Positions 50,395 to 61,323 of a DNA stretch of 64,000 nt are shown here, piece after piece. The stretch comes from Litomosoides sigmodontis (Eukaryota > Nematoda > Chromadorea > Rhabditida > Onchocercidae). Positions within the stretch are counted from its first letter, which is position 1. Every line of letters starts with the position of its first letter. Made by a program: the position numbers and the translations under genes. Location: contig OY718806.1 of assembly GCA_963070105.1 (NCBI GenBank), forward strand, positions 9,801,690 to 9,865,689, written 5' to 3'. The notes beneath the pieces are model-generated. The model did not search any database and was not told the DNA's origin. It saw only the letters and a list, made by a program, of their open reading frames with translations.

Positions 50395-52810
50395 GATTTA
50401 TGGGTGACATCACCAACGACGACTTTTACAACTATCATTTGCATAGTTCTGACATTTTGGAAAATTAAAAAAAAAAAACATGAGATTTTTGCTTGTGCAA
50501 AAACATAAAATTGTTTTGGATTCAATCAAGGAGCATTTAAAGTTAGATAATTTTGAATTGAGTAAATGTTTGAAACACTTTTATCTCCAGCGATTTTTTC
50601 ATTTTTAGATAGTTATTGTTTTCTCAATTTAACTCTTTAAAACTTTGGAGTTTGAATTTGCTTTCCCAAACTGTTATTCATCTCTTTTAAAACAACCAAA
50701 ATAAAATAATTTACTGCATGATTTATCGAATGTTAGCAGTAACGATACTTACAGGAGACTTTAACGTTTTTAAATATTTTAAACTTGAAGTGACTTGAAT
50801 CTTGTTTTCTAACTCTGATACTTGAAATTTCGAAGAATAGCGAGTGAGAAAGTAAGTTTGACAAAAATTCTACTGTACTCTTCAATGTAATTTCATTTCA
50901 TTTAAAGTAAAATGAGACAGAAGAGACTTGGTTGGGATTTTAAAGTTCATTAAGGCTTAAATTTCATTAAATCATTTATTAGTCCTCAGCATTCTATATA
51001 TTTAGTTCATCCCATAAAAACTGCTTCACGCATTGCTTGTTCCTTTATCTAAAAGTGTTTCTCTCATATTAATTATAATTATTTGTATACGTTGTTCGCT
51101 ATTTGATGGATGCATCCAATAACTAAGTTGAACAATTTTACCACATTTAAAAGCATTTTTTATGACCTCTTTCCCATATCAATAATAAACCTAACGGCTG
51201 TTACTAAATATCGAATTTTTGAAAATTAAAAAATTTTCTTTAACATTTGTGAAGATTTGTTAGGGAACACCTGTTGACCCTATAATTTTTTATTTAAATC
51301 TAATTTACCTCAACTAGTAATGGAGCATACCTGTTTGTTAATGTGTGTGTCTGTTTTTTAACAGATGTCATCAACAGAGAAATATTTTCGAAAAATTCTT
51401 GCGTTTCTTTTGGAGCACCATTGGCCGTACTTTTAAAGGCAACAGAGACAAGGCGAGAATTAAAAAGAAATTTAACGACTTCACAACTAAGCTCTTTTCG
51501 TATTCCGTTAATTTTTGAAATTTGAAAATTTTGTTTTCAATGCCGAAGTACATAAATACTACATGCCCACCATTTTTTCAAATGCTTTGACGAAATTTGA
51601 AAATGTTTGACAAGTTATTCCATCAAATCCAAGTGAATCTTAGTTTCATAAAACCATCGATTTCATTCTACCGATTATTAGTTGTCTCAGCCTTTACAAG
51701 TATTACTGCTTTTTCGGTTTACAATAGGAGCAAGCATAAGATACAAATATATAGAAACCAGTCGTTTTCATAGAGTTAAAATCTCATGAAAAAAATTAGA
51801 CAGTACTGAATACTCCTTTACCTCATAAGCACATTTAATTAAAACTAATTTAGTGCTGTGAATATTTCAATTCTGACACTTTATACCATGCAAAAGCAGT
51901 TTGTTTGTTAAATGCGAAATATTTGCCTAGCGACATTTCTCATATTCTTATTACTACGAATAACTGAATCGTTTGGTGCGAAATGTCCTTACTGCATATC
52001 ATATGTAATCATATAAGGCGTCATTTCTCTACAATTATCACATTTCAGTTCCAAGCGATAATTAAAACATGATACTTACGAAATGATAAAAAGAAATACA
52101 AATTCGCAGCTAATCCCAAAAAATACCAATTGTATATGTATAAATAGTATAGCGGACAAAATGCACTGAAATGGATGACAGTAATAGAGAAATGACAAAA
52201 ATGGCAAAAAAAAAAATGAAGGAAGTAAACAAACGTTATTAACACGAAAAAGATCACGTACAAAGCAAATTTAGACAGTGGCGATTTGCAAAACAAACCA
52301 GAAAGAGACGAGAACGATCAGAACATACGGATTTATTTGTATAAGAAAGCAAACGATGACCATAAGTAGGAAGAAAACGTAAACTTTAAACAAGGCTCTA
52401 AAAGTTTCCAAGCCATGTTAATAAATTTCACTCTGTTATACCCATTCCATTCGTGCAAAGCATATATTGCATGGATAGTCGCTTATTTCATTTCAGTTAT
52501 CTTGAAATAACCCAATAAGCGGAGTAATGCAATCAGATTTATAAAAATAAATAGAATATCTGCGGAACTTTCAAAAGCAAATCATCAAACACTATCAATC
52601 GCACAGAGCAAATCTACATGAGAATCTCAGAAGGGGATTGCGAAGGACAGAAGGGGACTGAGAATCAAATCTACATGAGAATATCGCGTATTTTTTTAGT
52701 TGAAAAATAATAACGATGACAGAGGAAATAACACAACCGGATGATAATAAATTCATAAGACCATTAACAAAATAAAGACAGAAGCATATTCTTACATAAG
52801 TGGCGATGAT
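50395..52810. other. Intergenic region, convergent gene ends
   Basis: Between the 3' ends of the DSL gene (+) and the sirtuin gene (-). AT-rich, no exon-like frames with splice context. Short direct repeats occur at 52609-52690. Confidence 0.55.
52609..52690. repeat. Short local direct repeats 3' of the sirtuin gene
   Basis: CAAATCTACATGAGAAT occurs twice (near 52609 and 52666), and CAGAAGGGGA(T/C)TG occurs twice between them. The layout suggests a recent local duplication. No coding content. Confidence 0.75.
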
Positions 52811-52812
52811 AG

Positions 52813-55515
52813 CTAAGTGCAAACGGATATGGTATTAGGTACCACATTTTGCACCTTCGAAGTCACTGATAATGAATTCGGTTCTTTCTTAAGCGATAGC
52901 AGAATACCACACAAACACTCGGCAACCGCTGGATCCACAGCATTCTCATCCGCACATAATGCTTCATGAGAAGTTTCAGATAAACCGCTAGAATTCTCGC
53001 TAGTAAAAATCTCTGGAATTATTGCGCTACTACCTGGCAGTATTTCTTCATTTAATGATTCGCTGCTTTGTACTTGTGCAGACAATAGCGTGTTATCTAA
53101 AACGTTCTTCGCATCATCTGAACTTCCTGAAACTGAATCACAACTAACAAGTGAGGATTCATTGTGATGCGAGCCGCTCGAGCAATGGCGTTTCCCATAA
53201 CCTCCACGAGATGCTAAAAAATGCGTTGAATCAACAAGCATAGTAATAAGACCTAGTGGTCTTCGAAACAATTACGACTAGGAACGGTTTAAAGAAACTA
53301 ACTTTGTGAAGATCTCTTTATTGCTTTCTGAATTTCAAACGCCCACCATCCAGGAATACCTTTTGAAGGATGCTGCTCAACAGTTGCACGTGATATACGG
53401 TTTCGACAAGTACAATCCGTTAGACGTTCCTTTAACTCCCAAACACGCACACTCCGTTTTGGATTAAGCACTGGATCACAGTTCCTACAACATTTTAAAG
53501 TTTTAACGAATACCGGAACGCTACGACCAAATTCAAATACATAAAGAGTAGGATATAAATAAGATTGATTATCCACAAATTAAGTGTAAATAATAGTTCA
53601 CCGACAATAACGATTAATTGGAATTTCGAGAAGGCCCGCCAGTTTTTCCATGACGACGTCGCACTTTGCATTAATTTTCAAGCAGGAAAACCTATCCTTT
53701 GGTGTCCACTGGAGATTTATAATAGCTATCTGCAAAAAGTATAGTACACTGCAGCAATGTTACAGAACAAGACTACAATGAGAAGATACAGATCAGTAAC
53801 ACCATTGCTCCAACGAACCTGTGTACCACTTCTTGGTTTTGGCCACAAAAAATGATATTCCTTGAGAACAGCTAAGCTTGTTCCTATACACAAGATGAGA
53901 TCACATCGACCAATTAAGGAAATTATTCCATTCCAGTTTAATGGCCATGGTACCTTACCAGCCTCACCAAAATGCACAATTGTATCCGTTAATTCATTGT
54001 TGCATACCACACACATGCGACCAGTACCATGGCGCCTAAAGTAAAGAGGAGTATTCAAGAACAAGTGGCAGAATTAAAGAACGTACCAAAGTTTTCTATT
54101 TATGCTGTATAGTGTTTTTTGGTAAAGGGAATCAATATGCAAAAAATCCGCGACACGTTTTTTAGCATAATTTATAGAAAAAAAACCACAAGTTAAAAAA
54201 ATTATGAGTCTATGAAGAAACATGCAAAAGAAATGGATGAAATTAAGAAAGCACAGTTCAAAGCTTACCTGAACTGACTTTTTTCAGTGACATCGAAAGG
54301 TCGGATATACTGCCGCGGTGGCTCACAATGCTGGCACACTTCGATATGCATATTTCCGTGGATTTCAGAAAGCATTTTTTGTGGTAAACCGGAACGCAAA
54401 TGAAGACCATCGCAATTCTGTGATAGTATGTGACGCACCAATCCACTCCGACACATTTCTTTCAATATCATATGACTTACAGTTGGTCCCGACTCCACCG
54501 GATTTGCGCACCTGAAACCAAAGCTGTAAATAGACCTATTTTAACTTCAGCAGTGTGATGTTAACCCAAAAGTAATATGTAGGAGTAAAGTAACACTTAA
54601 CATTCGACAAGTTACCCGAAGTAAATTTGTTACAGTCAACGAAACACATTAGGCGAGTAGTGCTGTAAAAACATGAGAGTGCGTTAGGACGACTTAGCAG
54701 CAACATCAAAAAGATATTAAATAGAACAATATTAAATACAAACTTCAAAGATACAATTCCTTTTTCAGCCAAGGTCCAAACGCCATTGGGGCCACGATAA
54801 TCGGGTATTGACGCTGCCTGGAATATTGTCCGAAAACTTATTAAAAATGTTCACTGATCTAATGGATTCATGAGTATAATGCCGTCTGAAAACTTGTATT
54901 TCCAATCTATTTAAAAGTCTATTTGCATTTAGTTACTACAACTTACTTGTATCACTTCCTAGATTACTTTCATTTTGTAACTTAGAAAAAAACCATAATC
55001 TAAAACAGGATGAAACGCTCCATTAAATTTGTTTAAAGATCAAATGACACCGTGCTGATTCCAGCTCCAGTATAAACGACAGTGCATTTTGACTTCTTCA
55101 GCAAATCAGCCAAAACTTTGCACTTCTCATCAACCACATCATCGGTCTCTTCAACCTGAATTCATGTGTCATGAGGAAACGAACCAAAATTACGATCATA
55201 CAGCCCACAATGGCTTGATATAGGTCACCGTTCTGCATCATTTCGTTGGCTTATAACACCAAGAACACCGTCTAACTTGTGTCCTACTGCAGTCCTTCTC
55301 CATCTTAACTTCTTACACCAAGAGTGTCCTGGTTCTCACTAACTCTGCCTTAAGCATCCATAGCAAAAACGTAAATGCTTATAAAGTTATAACACAGAAA
55401 CGATCATTACTTCAAACTGCTAAATTTTAATAAGTTACAGGATTTTACAAAATAACCTCACGTAAACGATCCGCTTTCCTCATCGTACCAATGTATAACC
55501 CACAATCACCATAAC
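52813..55515 (-). CDS. SIRT7-type NAD-dependent deacylase (sirtuin)
   Basis: Eight firm exons: 55515-55457, 55155-55051, 54817-54744, 54511-54269, 54035-53819, 53729-53602, 53484-53303, 53213-52813; about 469 residues, with the N-terminus further upstream. All class signatures are present: [30 protein letters not shown], the catalytic-His motif LHLRSG...IHGNM, and two zinc Cys pairs CQHC and [25 protein letters not shown] and NLQWTPKD favour SIRT7 over SIRT6. The expected reaction is NAD-dependent removal of acyl groups from lysines on chromatin or nucleolar proteins. After the core, exon 53484-53303 adds a basic Trp-containing segment, and the last exon adds 133 Ser/Asp/Glu-rich residues not seen in vertebrate SIRT7. 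C. elegans sir-2.4 is the related SIRT6/7 group gene. A likely 5' exon (to 56532) is listed separately. Confidence 0.9.
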
Positions 55516-55808
55516 CTGAAAATACGTCACTGACCGAAAACAATTTGCTTAATTCTCATCAAGTGCGTTGCATATCCACAAATTATGCCACCATGTAAAA
55601 AAACCACAACCATGAATTTCCGTCATATTGAGAGATTTGTACAACAATATAGTGCAAGAATTGCACGAAGCTATCACGCACGTGCACCGCGCATAACTAA
55701 TCTGTGCAAGCGTAGTACTGTGGTGAAGAGCACCCGCATTCAATCACAGAACAGGTGCAGCCTGCTGTTCCAGTATGCAACCATTGAGATGCCACGCCAA
55801 CATATGAT

Positions 55809-55875
55809 ACACACACACGCATGCATGCATGCATGCATGCATACGTACATAATATATATGTATACATACATACAC
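55809..55875. repeat. ATGC tetranucleotide run
   Basis: About six GCAT units followed by TACATA-type repeats, in the intron between the SIRT7 core and its probable upstream exon. The tetranucleotide is self-complementary, so the run can form a hairpin. Confidence 0.85.
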
Positions 55876-56531
55876 GTACATAAACATAATGTGCACACGC
55901 ATACGCAAACGCTGCAGCGCATCGATTTTTGCTGTCATACGATTGTTTCGTGCAGGAAAGGAATAGCCACCTATTTCTTACGTGTACTTGCTCTTTAGAT
56001 GTGCATTTATAGATACGATGTGAATTCAGAAGTCTAAGGATTAGGTGTAGGTAAGGTAGGACCCTGCTTTATGTGTGGTTAAGTTACACGTGATAGTGTG
56101 ATATACTTGCGCAGGTGCAGACATGACGAAGGCGTGACTTATAACGGTGAAAAATTGGAGTGGTTAAAAAGCTGGAGGAATGAAAAATACGAAATCCTAT
56201 AACGAATTAAAAGCCGTGATTCACCTAATCGACAACAACGTGATGTGACGCAAAACATATATGAACGTGAAAAAAGAAACAGACGTAGAACGAATCTCTG
56301 AATTTTGAAGCAATAGCTCACCTATACATCATAATATAAAAATTTTCACTTCACAGAAGTTTCATCTAAGAAACAATTTTTTTTTTACGGGAAAAGGGTA
56401 TATTTTCAATAACGAAGTTTGGTGTCCTGGTCCTTTAGGAAAGTATTAAAATTTTTAAATTAAAAGTATCAACGGACAATTTGTGAGTCTTACAGGCAGC
56501 AAAAATCAATCCTTTCCGATTGATTTTATAC

Positions 56532-56687
56532 CTATCAACTTATGATTAGCCCTTCTTAAATATGCCTGCTCCGAGAAGTGATCAAATATTGTTGGCTGAA
56601 TTTGCTCCTCTGATTGTAATAAGTAGTCGGAACAGGAATTTGACTCGCATAAAGAATTTCTCCGTAAATGGAAATCGCAATGGCTTA
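56532..56687 (-). CDS. Probable upstream coding exon of the SIRT7-type gene
   Basis: An open frame on the minus strand ends at a donor (ATAG|GTATAA, 56530-56531) that leaves one base. This completes the first codon of the exon at 55515, giving ...[14 protein letters not shown]. The exon reads RRNSLCESNSCSDYL and QPTIFDHFSEQAYLRRANH. It has no in-frame ATG, so a further 5' exon would be required, and its upstream limit is uncertain. Similarity to a sirtuin N-terminus is weak, as these regions vary; phase and donor quality are the main support. Confidence 0.4.
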
Positions 56688-56689
56688 CC

Positions 56690-58290
56690 ACTTAAGCTTC
56701 TATTACGGAACTCACGTGACACCCTGTTTCTCGCTGCTTCTTGTTAAAAATGATCTGTTTGCTGAAAGTTATTGGAGCTTTAATGTCTTTCGGTCGTTGA
56801 ATTTTGTGATGTACTGCCAGAATATAACTTAAGTTACGATCAGTTAGACATCAAAATCAATCATTTCGAAATAAAAACTTTATTATAATCGACATTTTGC
56901 CAATGATGGACGATTTCGTTGCACTTCGCGACCATTTTCACAATTCGACGTTGATGATCGCCAGTTGAGGGTGGGCGATTTGCGGCAGTGTTCTGGATGG
57001 GTTGAGTGAGGTGTGGTGTGGTAGCGTTTTTGACGTGCGATAGCTGTTTTGGGTTAGGAAAGTCGTGGGAAAGAGGGCGATGAGTTCAGTTGGTTCCAGT
57101 CCTATGCACCTTGACTACCAAATCCAAATCAGTGTTGAATTCCTGAGTGTTTCGGAGTGCGCGAAGTTCTATTGTCGAATTTTGGACAAAAAAAATCAAA
57201 TGAAAGTCACTGCAGGCAGGCGTATGCATCTCCCATGTACAAAATTTATAAAAGCTATTTATAAATTTTAGGTTTTCTGTTAAAATGCAGAATTTTTTTT
57301 TAGCTAACCCTGATATATGCTGTTATTACTGCGGTGAGATCCAGTTTTCGCTGCTTTTCAGATTTCAGGTACTGAAACTGAATATCTTTTGATTAAATTT
57401 TCCTGCTATGCCAATATCTCCTATATTCATTAAGCACAGCGACGAGGTTAGGTGGGAGGGGACACGCGCCTTATGGTCTTCGGATCTTATATCTTGCATT
57501 CGGATCTTATGTAAATTTTTATTCCATCATTTCTTCTTAGATCATCATTCCTTCTCTTCCTCCCATCTGTCATTGGACGGTTTAGGAGTGGGGAAGAAAA
57601 TAAACATGGGAGAGATGGGTGGGGACTGAAACCATGCGTTACGCTTTCCTCATTTTACTTTTCCAAATTAATGCAAATTTTTTCTCCGTTGTTTCCCGAA
57701 AACTTTCCTTTCTTCCACCAAACCACCCATTGACAGTCATTTTCTCATAATGTCGGTCTGGGAAGTGCTTGGTTCTCGTTTTTCTTCATGGCGTGATTTC
57801 GTACAGTCCCATTTGGATACTTTGGAGTTATCCGTTGCCGGTATTCCAATTTTTATTTTGCTTTTCTGCCTCCGAAAAAGTTCCTTTTATTGCGCAGAGT
57901 CGCCTCTTCTCATTGTTTTCCTAGTAAGGAAGGATTGACTTCTGTTTAAGAGGTGGAAAAAAAAGTTTTGTTGCTTGAATTCATAAGATTTCTGGTTGCT
58001 TGATAAGTGTGAATCCGCGAGGAGAAAGAATAAATGAAAATGAAACACATTAAACTTCTTTTCTCTCTTCTCGAAACCAATTTATGATGTCGAGCGTGAC
58101 CGACTGTCGTCCTAAAAAGGATTTTAAGATTTTTTTAAAGTAAATTTTATTGAAGTTGTTTGTGGAGGTCGATATTTCAGTGAACCAAAATGCGATTATG
58201 GTGGGTCTTTGGAAGAGGAAATACATGTCATGTTTTGAGAAGCAGCTTTATAAAGGTTCCCACTTAGTGATGTTTCAGAAATCTTTCTTT
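56690..58290. promoter_or_regulatory. Divergent intergenic region between the sirtuin and Caprin genes
   Basis: The sirtuin (minus) and Caprin (plus) genes are head to head. The segment 56900-57080 is visibly richer in G+C and CpG than the rest of the window (e.g. TTCGTTGCACTTCGCGACC), as expected of a shared promoter. Two small plus-strand ATG frames (57408, 57750) are present; the second begins MSVWEVLGSRFSSWRDF and has one hydrophobic stretch, but neither has recognisable relatives. Promoter assignment is inference. Confidence 0.45.
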
Positions 58291-58295
58291 TAGAT

Positions 58296-61200
58296 ATGAA
58301 GGGACCAGAAAGTAGCCAGTGCAGCACTGATGATATCTTGTCAAATCCTTATTCATGTATCCAATTTGCATTCGACAAACGACGTCGAAATCTGGAAAAG
58401 CGCAAGGTATATAGAGAGTAATTCAATCGTTGATATTATGCAAATTTGTGAATACTTATTCTTTTCACGGATTCTTTTCCGAGTCGAGTTTCTTTTGTAT
58501 TCCTATTATCATAAAACATTTAATGCTGCTTATTAACATTTTAGAGTCGTTTGTTACAATACGAAGCTGATTGGAAAGTCGGTAAGAAACTTAGCGAACA
58601 GCAAATCGAAGCTCGGTATTGTATTGGAGAAGTTGATACGCAGTTGGAGTTCTTGAAAGATATCAGCAGAATCTTGCACTCACTGCAAAAGGAATACCTT
58701 CGTACCACGAAAGAGCGAGACGACGGGATGAAGAAAGACGTAAGTGTAGCCAGATGATTTTTTGTATTGCTGTACAAGTTTATACTGTTATAATATCATC
58801 CGTGGCACACAAGTTCAGTATGTAATGGAAATAGTATGTTTGAAAATGGCGCTGAAATTCATGATTCTTTACTAGCGCATTCTTCATTGGCAAAAAAAAT
58901 TCTTTAGAAAGTGGGTACTGCATATTATCTGAACAATGAATAGGTGTTGTGTTTAGTTGTAAACGTGTGGAGGAATATGATAACTTAGTTAATAACTAAG
59001 GTTAGGGGATTGGTTATTAGACGATACCAAGAAGCTGTGAAAACAGCAGAAGATCGCATCTCAATGACATTTACAACGTCATATTGAATCTTCTGGAGAC
59101 TGCCTGTGTAGAATACATTTCCTTTTTTTCGGGAGTTTACTTTATTTTAGCTTGCTGAACATGAGCGAAAGCGTTTGGAAGATTTCATTTACTTTCAAAA
59201 CGTTGTCAAACAATTTGGCAAACTGGAAGACAAGGGTGTTCTTCTAAATGGGACAGATAATGGGACGGTAAGTTTGAGTTTATCCACATTTTTTTTAATA
59301 GGATTTTTTTATTTTTAATTTAAATTTTAATAGGTTTGCTTATTTAAATACTTAGGATTCTACAAAATGAAGGGTGTGAAATTTTTGCTTGCGGAATCTA
59401 CATTTCATTAACGTTTTTGTTTTAGAAGATTACCGAAGAGGAATGTAAATTAATTGAGAACTTGTCGGAATCATTCGGTTTGAAATATTGTGACTCGGAA
59501 ACCCTTAAGGATTTTAAAAAATGCAAGGACGGCTCGATGTTAGCGTACAGCATTATTGTAGGAAGCGAAGAGAAAGTTATGAACGATTTATCAGGTAAAC
59601 ACTTTTAAATTTATCTTAATTGTAGGGATTTATATTTCAGCTCACAAGTTAGTATACAGAGTGCTATCTCCAACTGTCAACTCCTTTCCGTTTATTTTAG
59701 GAATTCAAATTAGGCGACTATTAGAGAAAATTGCAAATTGTGAGCATATGCATCATCGCCCTACGGAAGATCAACTTATAAAGGAAGACAAACTTATAAA
59801 GGAAGGTCAGCTTACAAAGGAAGAGGAAGAATTTGTTAAGCCTAGTGAGTCTGCGATGGAACCTGAGGTTGAACAGCCGAAGAAAGACCCAAAGGTAACG
59901 TTTATAATCACTTTTATCTCTTAGAATGGTCTCTCGTTGTAGGCAATGCAGTTGTGCATTGAATGTAATTAAATGACTTCATGATTTGCAACTTACCAAT
60001 TGCAGAAAGTTTTATGTGAAGCCGTCAATTTTTCCAGGTGGTATTTGTACGTGTTTCTAATGGATCAGTGGAGAATTATGTAGAAAGCGATATAAGTCGA
60101 ATAGGCGATACGGAATTTGGTTTTGAGAGTGGGATAGATCCAAAGGCGCTCGTACGTGATCCACCACCACCGATTCCTTTTCCAGCTACGGCTGTCCCAG
60201 AAGATTCTGCAAATATCGTCAGTGCTCCTAACCATAATGTGTGGAATAGAGGTTAAATTTTTCAAACATTTATTAGGTATATTAGATGTGATTCTAATAT
60301 ATTTTCTTTAGTAATTACCGCTTTTGTAGGGAATCTGTATTCCACTTTTTTTGTGGAAACGATTGTTGTTGGGTGAAAAGGAAGAGTTTTCTGTTTATTG
60401 ATTTGCTTTAGCTGTTCCATGAAGCTGTGTAAATATGAGGGAAGGTAAAATGCTATTAGGATTGTTTTTGTGGAGGAGAGAGTATGTTTGCTTTACTCGA
60501 GGGGCCGTTGGGAGCAGTTCTCGATGATGAAAAATGCGATCCACACTTTATTTGCTGTAAATCGACTTACAGCTGTTGGATTGATGATATGAGAATTAGC
60601 AAAGGAATTAATTTATTTCACTGTCTGAATTGTTAGAAATAAAAATTAGGACCATCAGTGCAATTTTTGTTGTTTAATACTGGAATGGTGATCTCGAGAA
60701 TGTTAAACCATATTTCGCATTACATGAATAGGAATATCTTGGACAGTTAGCAGTATTTCCAACTAGCTTCGAAATTCATTGTTCAGATATATATTTTAGT
60801 ATTATGTTTAGAAACGAAAGAAGACGTGTCGTCGAAACTACTCTCTGATGGAGCCAAAAATGGGTTTATTAATAATGTTGAACAGGTGAATGGATTTGGA
60901 AGTCTGGGCGATGAACGTCCACAGGTACGTGGTGCTAAGGATAGTGGTGTTCAGTGCAATGACTTGGGGAATGGTGGCGCAAAAACAGGCGATTTCGGAA
61001 AAAGTTCGAATGCTCAGCATGGTCGGGGCGGTGGCACTCGACGTCAGGAACGTGATAACTTTGATGGTCCACGAAACTCTCGTGGCGCAATTCGTCACGG
61101 TGGTCGAGGTTTCGGTAGTTCAGGTGTTAGAGGCGGTGCTTCCAACTTTGCATCACGTGGCTCTGGCTATCGAAATGCTAATAATAGTAACAACAGTCAT

Positions 61201-61323
61201 ATGAATGGCGGTTTCAAAGGTAATGGTAATGGAGGAAGGGGCCCTAGTGGATCTGGATATAATGGACTGTCGCAACAGCCACGACGTAAGCTAGGATTCA
61301 ACTTTGCTTCTGATGCATTTTGA
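58296..61323 (+). CDS. Caprin family RNA-binding protein
   Basis: Seven exons in phase: 58296-58406, 58545-58739, 59151-59267, 59426-59594, 59701-59894, 60038-60251, 60812-61323; 503 residues. Residues 20-260 match the helical HR1 region of Caprin-1/2: FAFDKRRRNLEKRK, then KKLSEQQIEARYCIGEVDTQ, LEFLKDISRI, and ITEEECKLIENLSESFG. A charged linker with KEDKLIKEGQLTKEE repeats follows, then a proline patch DPPPPIPFP. The last exon is Gly/Arg/Asn-rich with scattered RGG/RG motifs (GRGGGTRRQ, RGGRGFGSSGVRGG), the expected RNA-binding tail. Caprins are cytoplasmic mRNA-binding proteins that partner with G3BP and FMRP in RNA granules and affect translation. There is no C1q domain, unlike Caprin-2. 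The ATG lies 2 bases after acceptor TTTTAG, consistent with spliced-leader addition. Human Caprin-1 is longer (about 700 aa). Confidence 0.88.

Noticed and set aside
60100..60140. FGFES in Caprin as an FGDF-type G3BP-binding motif
   Set aside because: The spacing F-G-F-E does not match the F-G-D-F pattern.
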